Shown: piece by piece, positions 44,035 through 53,603 of the stretch | Numbering within the stretch: position 1 is the stretch's first letter | Layout: each line of letters begins with the position of its first letter | NCBI GenBank assembly: GCA_964586455.1 | Contig: CAZPHV010000003.1 | Span: 1-64,000, forward strand | Length of the DNA stretch: 64,000 nucleotides | From: Aquimonas sp964586455 | GTDB taxonomy: Bacteria; Pseudomonadota; Gammaproteobacteria; Xanthomonadales; Xanthomonadaceae | Direction of reading: 5' to 3' | Notes under the pieces: generated by a model | Told to the model about the DNA's origin: nothing | What the model saw: only the letters and a program-made list of their open reading frames with translations | The model's database searches: none | Translations under genes and position numbers: made by a program

Positions 44035-44547
44035 TTACCAGAACGGGCGCCACCACGGGCCCCAATACGGTGAGCGATACGGGTAAGCGTGTCGCGGGTC
44101 GATGCGGTCCTCGCGCTCCTCCCACAGGTACACGACATCCGCGTCGAGCTTGGGATAGCGGTACGGGTAGGCGCCGATGGCGCGCTCCTCGAACCCGCCG
44201 ACGCGGCCAGTGAAGGTGACATCGCGACCTTCCGCGAAAAGGGCAGGATCGTAGAAGCCGCTGCGGCAGGCGATGAAGCGGCCGTCGCTGGTCTCGCGCT
44301 TCAGCTGCGGGCGACCGCTGGCATTCAAAGGCCGAGAAAGCACGACGAAACAAGTTCGGGCCGGGTCGGGCTCGACCGCGATCAGGCTGCCGCCCCAGCG
44401 CACGTTGGCGCCTGGGGTGCCCTGCGTGCTGGCCTGCTCGGGGCTCAATGGGTTGAACTCGCCGCGTATCGGCGCCGGGCCGCTCGCGCAGGCGCCCAGC
44501 GCCAGCACGGCGAGAACGGGAAAGACCAGTCGAAGGCGTGGGCTCAT
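44035..44547 (-). CDS. Slp-family outer membrane lipoprotein
   Basis: A 170-residue lipoprotein with lipobox LGAC (Cys20). After the signal, GEFNPLSPEQASTQGTPGAN and VRWGGSLIAVEP match the Slp family, as does CFVVLSRPLNASGRPQ and the later VTFTGRVGG. The C terminus is rich in Tyr, Pro and Trp (YRSPYWGPWWRPFW). Slp proteins are induced by starvation in E. coli. The gene ends against the shared terminator. Confidence 0.85.
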   Translation of the reverse strand: MSPRLRLVFPVLAVLALGACASGPAPIRGEFNPLSPEQASTQGTPGANVRWGGSLIAVEPDPARTCFVVLSRPLNASGRPQLKRETSDGRFIACRSGFYDPALFAEGRDVTFTGRVGGFEERAIGAYPYRYPKLDADVVYLWEEREDRIDPRHAYPYRSPYWGPWWRPFW

Positions 44548-44599
44548 GGCGATGCTCCGTGCGTGACTTGGAAAGACAGCGGGATGATCAGTTCGACGA

Positions 44600-46636
44600 T
44601 CAGCGGGTCGGATCTGTGCGGAGCCGTTCCGGCTTGAAGCTTCGCAATGCGCGGATCAAACCCCTGCGAGTGTCCGGATCGGTTTGCCCAGCGTAGCGCT
44701 GATCGCTGTAATCGCGACTGAGCCGGCGCAGGTCTTCGGCCTGATCGGGCAGGGCCAGCGCCGCACGCTCGCCGAAGGCGCGCGGCGGCTCATGCGGTGC
44801 CCGCACCAGTCCGCGCCGGGCCAGCCGGGCGCAGAAGCGAAGCCAGGCGGCGACCAGTGGATCGGTCGGGCGGGGGCCACCGCGCAGGACCAGCCACAGG
44901 GTGGCCGCTAGCGCCAGCCCGAAGCCTGCCAGCAGCGCCAGACCCACTTCGCGCCAGTCCGAGGTGTCGATGCCGAGACTCAGCAGCAGGCTGCGCTGGC
45001 GCGCTGCGTTGAAGCCTAGGATCATGGTGTTCCAGCCGTGACGCATCCAGTCCGCTGTGTCGAGCAGTGCGCCCAGCGCGGAAAAGCCACTGCGGGCAAG
45101 GCCGCTCCCGCCGCCCCCTCCACTGAGGATGCGCTCCGGCGCCACCGCTGCGGTTGGATCGATCCGAACCCAGCCGCGCCCCTGCATCCAGATTTCGCTC
45201 CAGGCGTGGGCGTCGGATTGCCGCACCAGCACGTAGTCGCCCATCGCGTTGTAGAAGCCGCCGTGGTAACCGGTGACGACGCGCGCTGGGATTCCCGCCA
45301 TGCGCATCATCACGGTGAAGGCCGACGCGAAGTGCTCGCAGTAGCCCTCGCGGGTCTCGAACAGGAAGTCGTCGATGCTGTCGCGCCCTAACGGCGGCGG
45401 CGTCAGCGAATAGGTGAACTCGCGATTGAAGCGCTCCAGCGCTTCCTGCACCAGCTGCGCCTCGTTGAGCCCAAGCGCGCTCCAGCCGGCCACCAGCTCG
45501 GCAGTGCGCGGATTGAACCCGCCGGGTAGGGACACGAACTGCTGGCGCAAGGTGCGCGGCAGGTCGGCGTCGAAACGAGCGCCCGGTGCCGAACGTAGGC
45601 GGTGACGACTGACTGCCGCCAGCGGCCGCTGGGCGAGCAGGCTGCGGTCGCGATTCAAGCGCAGTACGTTGTCGGCCGCCTGTTCGATCGGGTCGCCTGG
45701 AATATCCAGGGCCATTACCCAGCGGCGGTCGGTGGGTTCCTGGATGAGCTCGTAGTCGAGCCATTCCGCGTCAGGCTGCACCGCTGGCGCCTCGAACTGG
45801 CGCAACCAGGCGGACATTGTCCAGGCCCGTCCGTCGAATTCACTCAGCACCGGGCCGCGCCAGTACAGCTCACCGGGCTCGGGCCTGCGACTGCTGAAGT
45901 TGACTCGCAGGATCGGCGTGTCATCGACGAAAAGCGAAACGATGTCGCCCGGCGCCATCGATTCGCTCAAGCCCGTGCGCGCCTCGCCGGCGTTGGCCGG
46001 CATTCCCCACAGCGCTTGCGGCAGGCGCGGAAACAGCAGAAAGCCCGCGGCTGCCAGCGGCAGCGAGAGCAGCATCAGCAGGCCAGTGGCCTTGAGTCGG
46101 CGAGTGAGGCCGGGCGCATCGGCAGGCGTGCCGGTTTCCAGCTCGCTGACCCGTGCCAACGAGGTGAGGATCAGCACTGCCGAAATCAGCGCCAGGATCA
46201 GAGTGAGGGGCCCCTGGTCCTGCAAAAACGCCGCCATGATCGCGAACAGGCTGAAGCTGAGCAGACTGCGCGCGTCGCGCAGGCGATGGGTTTCCAAGAG
46301 CTTCAGCGCCAGCATGGTGGCCAGCAGCCCGGCGCCCGTATCGCGACCGAAGCGGAACCCGTAGGCGTACATCACCAGTGCGGCGACGCCCAGCGTCAAC
46401 AGCAGACGCAGCCAAGCCGGGACATGCGCACCGCGCAAGCCAGCGACAGCGCCGGCGAGGCCGAGCAGCAGCAGCAGCGGTCCCAGCCAGCCGGTGAGTT
46501 GCAGGCCCAGTGGAAGCAGGGCCATCAGTCCGGCCGCGGCGCACCAGGCGAAGATTTCGGCTGGCAGCCGTGGGCGCGGGTTGGCGTCGGCGCGTTGTCG
46601 CCGCGCGGCGCCGAATCTGGGCAGCACGGCGCTCAT
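44600..46636 (-). CDS. TgpA-type transglutaminase with DUF3488 membrane domain
   Basis: A 678-residue membrane enzyme. Several hydrophobic segments (about 28-205) form the DUF3488 part; a periplasmic transglutaminase-like domain follows with Cys433 (GYCEHFASAF), His477 (DAHAWSEIW) and Asp493 (RIDPTA). A further membrane segment lies near 565-588 and a cytoplasmic tail resembling DUF4129 follows. TgpA is essential in Pseudomonas aeruginosa; its substrate is unclear. The start overlaps the DUF58 gene stop by four bases. Confidence 0.9.
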   Translation of the reverse strand: MSAVLPRFGAARRQRADANPRPRLPAEIFAWCAAAGLMALLPLGLQLTGWLGPLLLLLGLAGAVAGLRGAHVPAWLRLLLTLGVAALVMYAYGFRFGRDTGAGLLATMLALKLLETHRLRDARSLLSFSLFAIMAAFLQDQGPLTLILALISAVLILTSLARVSELETGTPADAPGLTRRLKATGLLMLLSLPLAAAGFLLFPRLPQALWGMPANAGEARTGLSESMAPGDIVSLFVDDTPILRVNFSSRRPEPGELYWRGPVLSEFDGRAWTMSAWLRQFEAPAVQPDAEWLDYELIQEPTDRRWVMALDIPGDPIEQAADNVLRLNRDRSLLAQRPLAAVSRHRLRSAPGARFDADLPRTLRQQFVSLPGGFNPRTAELVAGWSALGLNEAQLVQEALERFNREFTYSLTPPPLGRDSIDDFLFETREGYCEHFASAFTVMMRMAGIPARVVTGYHGGFYNAMGDYVLVRQSDAHAWSEIWMQGRGWVRIDPTAAVAPERILSGGGGGSGLARSGFSALGALLDTADWMRHGWNTMILGFNAARQRSLLLSLGIDTSDWREVGLALLAGFGLALAATLWLVLRGGPRPTDPLVAAWLRFCARLARRGLVRAPHEPPRAFGERAALALPDQAEDLRRLSRDYSDQRYAGQTDPDTRRGLIRALRSFKPERLRTDPTR

Positions 46637-47607
46637 GGCAGCAGCGCCAGCGCGCGCAGGCCCGCATGCAGATGCGCTTCGCCGCGGCCCGGGCCGATGT
46701 GTTCGCCCGGCAGCAGCAGTTCGGAGCGAAGTCCCCGACGTTCGGCTTCTACCAGCCAGCGCGCCAGTCGCTGGATCCGCAGCTCGGCCGGCAGGTGCAG
46801 CAGCTGGCCATAGTCGAGGCGCACTTCGACGCCGGCCGGGCTCTCGAATTCGCGCACGATCAGTCGCCCGAGCTGCGCACTGCGCTTCCAAGCCATCAAT
46901 CGCAGCGGGTCGCCCTGACGGTGCTCGCGCAGGCCGTGAACTTCCTCGCTGGGGCTGCGCTGGCGTCGCTGTCCGCTCAACGCGCCTTCGCCCGGCAGCG
47001 GCGGCGCCTGAGGCTCCAGCCGCGGATATACCAGCACCTGCGCCTGCGGGTTCAGCCAGCTCCAGATCGCGAACAAGCCCAGCGGCCAGCGTGTGGACAG
47101 CTTGATGCGCCCGATCGGGTGCAGTCCGCGGCGCTCGGTGGCGAAGGGTAGGGCCGGGCTGGCGTAGCGCTCAGGCAGCACCTCGAACACCTGCGACGTG
47201 CCGGCGCGCTCGATGCACAGGCCTCGCCGCACACGCTGACCTTCGCCCTCGAATCGCAGCCTCAGTTCGGTGGTTTCGCCGGCATGCACCGGCGGCGCCG
47301 AGACCTCGACCAGCCGCAGGCCGGTCAGGCCCAGCCAGCCGCGGAGAAGCGCGGTGTGCACGCTGGAGCCGACCAGGAACACCAGCATCAGGGCCGGGTT
47401 GTTGTTGTAGTTCAGCGCACCTGCCGCCATCGCGAACAGCAGCACGCTGAAAAACAAGCCAAAGCGGCTGGGCAGCACGTAGATCCGGCGTCGATGGATT
47501 GCGATCGGCAGCGGTTCGGACTCACGCAATCGAGTCAAGGCAGGCAGTCGGCGCTCGGCCTGCGCCTGCGCGAACTGCCAGAGCTTCGTGGTCACCGTGC
47601 GCAACAC
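46633..47607 (-). CDS. DUF58 domain protein
   Basis: A 324-residue protein with two N-terminal membrane segments (about 44-85) and a DUF58 domain with the EVHGLREHRQGDPLRLMAWK block (about 218-237), typical of the family that pairs with MoxR ATPases. The start is GTG, eight bases after the moxR stop. It forms an operon with moxR and tgpA. Confidence 0.9.
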   Translation of the reverse strand: MLRTVTTKLWQFAQAQAERRLPALTRLRESEPLPIAIHRRRIYVLPSRFGLFFSVLLFAMAAGALNYNNNPALMLVFLVGSSVHTALLRGWLGLTGLRLVEVSAPPVHAGETTELRLRFEGEGQRVRRGLCIERAGTSQVFEVLPERYASPALPFATERRGLHPIGRIKLSTRWPLGLFAIWSWLNPQAQVLVYPRLEPQAPPLPGEGALSGQRRQRSPSEEVHGLREHRQGDPLRLMAWKRSAQLGRLIVREFESPAGVEVRLDYGQLLHLPAELRIQRLARWLVEAERRGLRSELLLPGEHIGPGRGEAHLHAGLRALALLP

Positions 47608-47615
47608 GGTCTGTC

Positions 47616-48572
47616 TCAGGCTTCGACCGGCACCGAGGCCAGCAGACGGCGCGCCAGCTCCTCGGGGCTGCCGCGGCCGGATTCGACAACCAGGCGGTGC
47701 GCGGTGGCTTCGACAAACAGCGACTGCAGATCCTCGGGCAGCACATGCGCGCGCCCCGCCAGCAGTGCGTGCGCGCGCGCCGCGCGCAACAGGGCCAGCC
47801 CCGCGCGGGGCGACAGCCCCACGCGCAAGCCAACGAAACTGCGGCTGGCCGCGAGCAGGCGCTGCACGTAATCAATCAGCGCCTCCGACGCGTGTACGGC
47901 GCTCACCGCTTCCCGCAGAGCCAACACGTCCTGCGCCGACAGCTGCGGTGCGCTGCGCTGGATCAGCTCGCGGCGATCGGCGCCGGCCAGCATCGCGCGC
48001 TCGAACTCGGCCTGCGGGTAGCCCAGCGACAGCCGCAGCAGGAAGCGATCGAGCTGCGAGTCCGGCAGCGGAAAAGTGCCCGACAGGTCCACCGGGTTCT
48101 GGGTCGCAATCACGAAAAAGGGATGCGGCAAGGGGTGGCAGTGGCCATCGATGGTGACCTGCTGCTCGGCCATCGCTTCGAGCAGGGCGCTCTGCGTGCG
48201 CGGTGGCGCGCGGTTGATCTCATCCGCCAGCAGCAGCTGGGTGAACACCGGCCCCGGGTGAAAGCGGAAGCCGCGCTGATCGGCCTCATAGACCGAGACG
48301 CCGAGAATGTCGGAGGGCAACAGGTCGGCGGTGAACTGCAGGCGCTGGAACTCCAGCCCGAGCGTGGCCGCCAGCGCCCGCGCCAGCGTGGTCTTGCCCA
48401 GGCCGGGAAGATCCTCGACCAACAAGTGGCCGCCGGCGAGCACGCAGGCGAAGGCCAATTCGACCTCGCGCGGCTTCCCCAGCACCAGCGCGTTGACCTG
48501 GGCCAGTGCGGCCGCGAGGGCGCTGCGGCTCGCCTCGGGTAGGATCGCGGCCGTTCGGGCAGTGGCAGGCAT
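47616..48572 (-). CDS. MoxR-type AAA+ ATPase
   Basis: A 318-residue AAA+ ATPase. Walker A is LPGLGKTTLA (about 57-66), Walker B is LLLADEINRAPP, and the MoxR signature RTQSALLEAMAEQQVTIDG follows. ATQNPVDLSGTFPLPDSQLD is the family sensor region. It likely acts as a chaperone with the DUF58 and transglutaminase proteins. ATG 48572 has AAAGGA upstream; the open frame extends to 48647 without family match. Confidence 0.92.
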   Translation of the reverse strand: MPATARTAAILPEASRSALAAALAQVNALVLGKPREVELAFACVLAGGHLLVEDLPGLGKTTLARALAATLGLEFQRLQFTADLLPSDILGVSVYEADQRGFRFHPGPVFTQLLLADEINRAPPRTQSALLEAMAEQQVTIDGHCHPLPHPFFVIATQNPVDLSGTFPLPDSQLDRFLLRLSLGYPQAEFERAMLAGADRRELIQRSAPQLSAQDVLALREAVSAVHASEALIDYVQRLLAASRSFVGLRVGLSPRAGLALLRAARAHALLAGRAHVLPEDLQSLFVEATAHRLVVESGRGSPEELARRLLASVPVEA

Positions 48573-48645
48573 GGGCAAGTCCTTTGAATCGAGTGAAGGT
48601 GTCAACACGAATCGTCGAGTGTAGACGCGCAGCGGTGAGCGCGGC

Positions 48646-50586
48646 ATGCCTGAGCGCCTGCCGGCGGGCTCAGCTGTGATCGCCTTCGCGCCCAGAATCG
48701 ACGAGCGCGCGGACGAGCGTGCCGCGCGATGGTTCTGGTCGCTGTGGAGCCTGCTGCTGGGCGCGCGTCTGCTGCTGGCGACGCAACTGCCCTTGTTCGG
48801 CGATGAGGCCTTCTACGCCTGGGAGTCGCGGCATCCGGCCTGGGCGTATTCGGATCTGCCGGGTTTCACTGCATGGTCGATCGCGGCCGGGCGCTGGCTG
48901 CTGGATACCGAGCTGGGCATTCGACTGCTGAGTCTCGTCCTGGGTGCACTGCTGCCCTTGCAACTGTTGCGTATCGCCGATGCGGCCGGTTTGTCGGGGA
49001 TGCGCTGGCGGGTGGGCCTGCTTGGCCTGCTGCTGCCCCTGCTATCGATCAACGGCCTGCTGGCACTGCCCGAGCCGGCCCTGCTGATGGCCGCCGCGCT
49101 GTGCCTGCACGCGCTGCTTCGGCTGCAGACCCTGGGCCCGCGGACGGGCGGAATGCTGATGGCTTTGCCCTTGGCGGAGCTGTTGTTGGGCTTGGCGCTG
49201 GGCGCCTTCACCCACTACCGCTTCCTGGCGGTGCTGGCGGCAGGTGGCTTGGCGCTGCTGTGTGTGCCGGCCGCGCGTGCCCTGCTGCGCGATCCGCGCC
49301 TGTGGCTGGTCGGTCTGCTCGGGCTGTGCGCCTGGCTCCCGCTGCTGCTGTTCGATGCAGGCGGCGAGCAGGCCGGCTGGCGCTTCCAGTTCGTGGACCG
49401 GCACCCCTGGGCGCTGCAGCCAGTAGCACTGGCCGTGCCGCTGGAACAGGCAGTGATCGCCACGCCGCTGGCCTGGATGCTGATGCTGCTGGCGCTTCCG
49501 CGCGCCCTGCGCGAACGCACACAGGCGCCGGGCCCGGCTTTGCTTGCGATGGCCGGCGGTGGCCTGCTACTCGGCCTGTACCTGGTCGGGCTGTTCGCTG
49601 ATCGCGAGCGGGTGTCGTTTCACTGGCCGCTGGTGGGACAGCTGGCCCTGCTGCCGCTGCTGGCGCAGCGCCTGCAGGTCGCGACGCCGGTGCTGCGACG
49701 TTGGACCTGGGGGCTGCTCGGCGCTGGTGCCCTCGTCGTCTGGATCCTGTGCCTGCTGCTGGCGCTGCCCGCCGGCCGGGCCGTGCTGGCTGAACGTGTG
49801 GATCTGGCGGACAACTTCACCGAGGTCGCGCCGCTGCAGGCTGCAATCGATGCTCGGCTGGCCCTGCTTCCCACGGATACCCGCTTGCTGGCCGACAATT
49901 TCCTGCTGGCCGCGCGCCTGGTCCAGCAGCGTGGCGGCGACGCAGGCCTTGGAGTGATGGATCACCCGCGCAATGCCAAACACGGACGTGCGCGTCAACT
50001 CGAGCTGTGGGGGATGGACGAAGCCAGCTGGCAAGCCGGGGCCGAACGCGCGCGTCTGCTGGTCGTGGAGGAAACCGCACTCGGCCTGCGCGCGCGTCAG
50101 CCCTGGCAGCAGGCGCTGTGCGCGCGGCTGCCGGGTCTGCAGTGGGTCGAAGAGGTGCAACTGCACGGTGGCACCCAGCGCTACCTGCTGTTCGAGCAGC
50201 GTGCGGGCAGCGCTGAGCCCTGTCATTTTGCGCCGCTCGCTTACTTGGATGCGCCAACTGAAGGGGCCCGTCCAGCCCGGCAGTTCAGTCTCTCGGGCTG
50301 GGCGATTGCTGACGGCGCTGGGCTGTCCCGGGTAGAAGTCCTGCTGGATGGAACGGTCGTCGCGCAGGCGCGCAGCGATCTCGACTTCCCCGGCGTCCAG
50401 GCGATGTGGCCGGGCTCGAACGACCCGCGGCATCCGCAAGTGGGGATCGCGGCGGAAGTGATCGTGCCGGCTACCATGAGCGGCTGGCTGCAGCTTCAGC
50501 TGCGCCTGACCGATGCCGAGGGTCGAGCGCGGACGCTTCCGATGGCGCGCATCCATATCGAGCGCGCGGAGGAACTGTGGGAGTAG
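48646..50586 (+). CDS. PMT/GT39-like glycosyltransferase with C-terminal beta domain
   Basis: A 646-residue membrane glycosyltransferase. FGDEAFYAWESRHPAWAYSD near 51-70 carries the acidic motif of the ArnT/PMT family in the first periplasmic loop, followed by about ten hydrophobic segments up to about 385. The C-terminal 250 residues are soluble; the last 110 resemble an immunoglobulin-like beta domain (FSLSGWAIADGAGLSRVEVL). It would move sugar from a polyprenyl carrier to a lipid or protein. It is divergent from moxR. Substrate unknown. Confidence 0.82.
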   Translation: MPERLPAGSAVIAFAPRIDERADERAARWFWSLWSLLLGARLLLATQLPLFGDEAFYAWESRHPAWAYSDLPGFTAWSIAAGRWLLDTELGIRLLSLVLGALLPLQLLRIADAAGLSGMRWRVGLLGLLLPLLSINGLLALPEPALLMAAALCLHALLRLQTLGPRTGGMLMALPLAELLLGLALGAFTHYRFLAVLAAGGLALLCVPAARALLRDPRLWLVGLLGLCAWLPLLLFDAGGEQAGWRFQFVDRHPWALQPVALAVPLEQAVIATPLAWMLMLLALPRALRERTQAPGPALLAMAGGGLLLGLYLVGLFADRERVSFHWPLVGQLALLPLLAQRLQVATPVLRRWTWGLLGAGALVVWILCLLLALPAGRAVLAERVDLADNFTEVAPLQAAIDARLALLPTDTRLLADNFLLAARLVQQRGGDAGLGVMDHPRNAKHGRARQLELWGMDEASWQAGAERARLLVVEETALGLRARQPWQQALCARLPGLQWVEEVQLHGGTQRYLLFEQRAGSAEPCHFAPLAYLDAPTEGARPARQFSLSGWAIADGAGLSRVEVLLDGTVVAQARSDLDFPGVQAMWPGSNDPRHPQVGIAAEVIVPATMSGWLQLQLRLTDAEGRARTLPMARIHIERAEELWE

Positions 50587-50671
50587 CGAAGGTGCGGGTG
50601 GCGAGCTGGTAGATGCGCTGCTGGCGCCGGCACGGTACTTGCGACGGGACGGGTACGAACAGCGCAAGCCG

Positions 50672-51640
50672 ACGCCGACGGAGCTGCGACTGAGTCGGCC
50701 GGCTGGTAGATGCGCTGCGCTTATCTACCCTACGACTGCGGGTGACACCGAACCCCGAAGTCAGCCATTGCTGGTGACGCCGCACGCCAAGCGCAGCGGC
50801 AGGCCTCTGTGCGCGTAGGGTACATAAGCGAAGCGCATGTACCAGAACCTCGCGACAGGGTCTGGATGTCGCGTAGTCAAAGCTGTCGGTCGGAGTTCGC
50901 CGCGGTGGAAGCTTCCGTGCGCTCGGTTGCCCGTGCCCGCACCGACACGGGTTTGATAGCGTGCAAGCAGACGCCGACGAAGCTGTGACTGAGGCGACCG
51001 GCTGGTAGATGTGCTGCGCTTATCTACCTTACGACTGCGGGTGACGCCGAACCTCAAAGACAGCCACTGTCTGTGACGCCGCACCCCAAGCGCAGCGGCA
51101 GGCCGCGGTGCGCGTAGGGTACATAAGCGAAGCGCATGTACCAGAAGCTCGCGACAGGGTCTGGTTGTCGCGTAGTCAAAGCTGTCGGTCGGAGTTCGCC
51201 GAGGTGGAAGCTTCCGTGCGCTCGGTTGTACGTGCCCGCACCGACACGGGTTTGATAGCGTGCAAGCAGACGCCGACGAAGCTGTGACTGAGGCGACCGG
51301 CTGGTAGATGCGCTGTGCTTATCTACCCTACGACTACGGGTGACGCCGAACCCCGACGCCGACGAAGCTGTGACTGAGGCGACCGGCTGGTAGATGCGCT
51401 GTGCTTATCTACCCTACGACTACGGGTGACGCCGAACCCCGACGCCGACGAAGCTGTGACTGAGGCGACCGGCTGGTAGATGTGCTGCGCTTATCTACCC
51501 TACGACTGCGGGTGACGCCGAACCTCAAAGACAGCCACTGTCGGTGACGCCGCACCCCAAGCGCAGCGACGGGCCGCGGTGCGCGTAGGGTACATAAGCG
51601 AAGCGCATGTACCAGAACGTCGCGTCAGGCGCTGGTTGTC
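50672..51640. repeat. Tandem array of 299-bp and 86-bp units with GTAG hairpins
   Basis: ACGCCGACG-type unit starts lie at 50672, 50971, 51270, 51356 and 51442. Spacings are exactly 299, 299, 86 and 86; the last unit then runs on into the long form until about 51640. Each unit has a minus-oriented GTAG hairpin (50705-50733, 51004-51032, 51303-51331, 51389-51417, 51475-51503). The long units also have a plus-oriented one (50815-50843, 51114-51142, 51585-51613), so opposed pairs form. Stems are GGTAGAT/ATCTACC and GGTACAT/ATGTACC around a GCGNAGCGC core. No gene is supported here. Confidence 0.88.
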
Positions 51641-51714
51641 GCGCAATCGAACCAAGCATTACTCGAGGGTGCCTATCAGGGCGAGCGGCTCCGCGAGTGG
51701 CGCGCAGGCGCGCC

Positions 51715-52191
51715 TCAGTCGGGATTTCGCCGCAGTGCGGCGGGTTCACGTGCGGCCTGCTCGATCGCCGCCTGAGTGGCGTCGTCGAGCTCGGCGCCAG
51801 CGCTTTCGAGGCGTTCCAGCTGCGATGCGATGGTGGCGCGGGCGCGCTGCAGGGCACCTTCGGCTTGCTTCAACTCATGCAGGCGGGCGGTGGCGCCGTG
51901 GCGCGAAATCCACAACCGGTGTTCGAGCAGGTCGCGCAGCGCCTGCTGAACACGCTGGTCTGCGTCGAGCGACGCCCGCGCCACCGCGCCGATATCCGCC
52001 GGTACGCGGCCCACCACGTCCTGCATCGCGCTCATTCGCTCGCGCGTGCGCAACAGAAGACGTTCCATTTCGTCGGCGCCCTCCAGCAAACGGATCAGGG
52101 CACGCTGCCGGCTGGCGGCACGCTGGAAGGGAATCCACGTGATCAGGCCGACCAGGCCGAAAATGGCGAACAGGGCAAGAATCAATTCCAC
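51715..52191 (-). CDS. Membrane-anchored coiled-coil protein of unknown function
   Basis: A 158-residue protein not recognised. A single N-terminal membrane segment (about 2-20) is followed by a long, charged helical region with heptad-like Leu/Ala spacing (about 25-145). The start is GTG with no strong ribosome site. It lies between the repeat array and the divergent yceD gene. A structural or scaffolding role is only a guess. Confidence 0.5.
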   Translation of the reverse strand: MELILALFAIFGLVGLITWIPFQRAASRQRALIRLLEGADEMERLLLRTRERMSAMQDVVGRVPADIGAVARASLDADQRVQQALRDLLEHRLWISRHGATARLHELKQAEGALQRARATIASQLERLESAGAELDDATQAAIEQAAREPAALRRNPD

Positions 52192-52327
52192 GCCAGAGGC
52201 GTCCAGTGGGCTGCGGGAGCGGGCTGTCGAGTCTGAACCATCGCGTTCGCCTGCGGCAACGCGCCTGCACGCGGTCGCGCGAGACAGGTTTGACGCTTGC
52301 GCACGCGCCGCCTATGATGGCGCGCTT

Positions 52328-52837
52328 ATGTCCACGAACCTGCCCGAGACGGTCGATGCCGTACGCATGCTGTCGGGTCGGCGCTGCTTCGAGGGCAGCC
52401 TGCCGATTTCGGCCTTCGCGCGCTTCGCGGATGCGCTTGAACGCCGCGAGGGTGAAGTCACCTACGCGCTGGAGTTCGGGCGCGACGCTCTTGGCGTCGA
52501 CTTCCTGGATATTCGAGCCAGCTGTACCGCTTGGTTGACCTGCCAGCGCACCCTTGAGCCCTACCAGCAGCCGCTGGAAGTCGCTCAGCGTCTGGGTTTG
52601 ATCAAGCGGGAAGCTGACGAGGCCGGTTTGCCGGAGGGTTACGAGCCCTTGCTGCTGCCGGAAGATCGTCATCTGCAGCCGCGCGAGCTGATCGAGGACG
52701 AGCTGATTCTGGCCCTGCCGCTGGTGCCCGCAAGCCCCGAGTCCCAGTTGCCCGAGCAGTACGTGCGGGTGCCCGAGATTGAAGACGAGCCCAAGCCCAA
52801 CCCGTTCGCGGCGCTGGCGGCGCTCAAGAAGAACTGA
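52328..52837 (+). CDS. yceD: YceD (DUF177) family protein
   Basis: A 169-residue protein of the YceD family, which precedes rpmF in most bacteria. The conserved Cys are in RASCTAWLTCQRTLEP. The family is linked to 23S rRNA accumulation. ATG 52328 gives the usual N terminus. rpmF follows after 99 bases. Confidence 0.9.
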   Translation: MSTNLPETVDAVRMLSGRRCFEGSLPISAFARFADALERREGEVTYALEFGRDALGVDFLDIRASCTAWLTCQRTLEPYQQPLEVAQRLGLIKREADEAGLPEGYEPLLLPEDRHLQPRELIEDELILALPLVPASPESQLPEQYVRVPEIEDEPKPNPFAALAALKKN

Positions 52838-52936
52838 CGGAGCGCAGGCTCCGACATCACCGCAGGACCGGTCTTTTCATCGATCGGCCTGCTGCCCAGT
52901 AAACGCAAGACTCAAGATTCAAGCTGGAGATCCCCC

Positions 52937-53128
52937 ATGGCAGTGCAGAAGAGCCGCGTCACCCCCTCCAAGCGCGGCATGCGCCGTTCGCATGACGCCC
53001 TGACCGCGAAGCAGCTGGCGACCGACCCGACCACGGGCGAGACCCATATCCGCCATCACATCACCAAGGATGGCTTTTATCGCGGCAAGAAGGTCCTGAA
53101 CGTCAAGTCGGCGGTCGAAGCCGAGTAA
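52937..53128 (+). CDS. rpmF: Ribosomal protein L32
   Basis: A 63-residue L32 with MAVQKSRVTPSKRGMRRSHD and the C-terminal GFYRGKKV block. The zinc cysteines of the C+ type are absent, as in many gammaproteobacteria. It lies between yceD and fabH in the usual order. Confidence 0.96.
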   Translation: MAVQKSRVTPSKRGMRRSHDALTAKQLATDPTTGETHIRHHITKDGFYRGKKVLNVKSAVEAE

Positions 53129-53603
53129 ATCGGCTGCCGCCTTCGCGGGTGGCGCTGCAGACGCGATGACCCAAGGCGACAGGCTGCCAAGCCTGTCGCC
53201 TTTGTCATGCCTGGCGTTTCGGTCGCGCCAAGATTCACAGCCTCGCCGGCGGTGCCGCCAGCACCTTGAGTTCCGGCCGTCGGTTGCGCGCCTGCGGCTC
53301 GACGCGTTCCGCGTGCGCTCGTCGACGTGGTCCTGCATCGGGCTGCTAGCCCCAGCGAGCGTCGTCGCAACGCCCTTGAAGTGTCTGCGGAGCGCTGCGC
53401 CCTGGCCTGCGCTGATGCGCATCGAAATCAGCGCGCCAAAGCGCTGTGGCAGGGCGAGTGCTGGCCGCAGTGACATATTGGCGTCATTATTCGCGACCCG
53501 CTGAACGCCCCGCCGTACCGGAGCCCGTTCAGCCACCCCTGCCGCGGCGCGCCTCGTTGAGTTTTCTGGCGCGCGCGTCCTCAAACACCTGTAGGAGACG
53601 CCG
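53129..53603. other. Intergenic region between rpmF and fabH
   Basis: About 475 bases, unusually long for this cluster. It holds the rpmF terminator (53173-53204). The fabH promoter must lie beyond it; I see no clear one. No gene is supported. Confidence 0.45.
53173..53204 (+). terminator. Terminator after rpmF
   Basis: A 12-base stem AAGGCGACAGGC with a six-base loop and its complement, ending in TTTGT. It lies 45 bases past the rpmF stop. Confidence 0.75.

Noticed and set aside
45602..46813. A 403-codon plus-strand frame
   Set aside because: Antisense to the transglutaminase gene, Gln/Arg-rich, no domain.
50672..51640. CRISPR array
   Set aside because: Units are 299 or 86 bases long with almost no unique spacer and carry GTAG hairpins; no cas gene is near.
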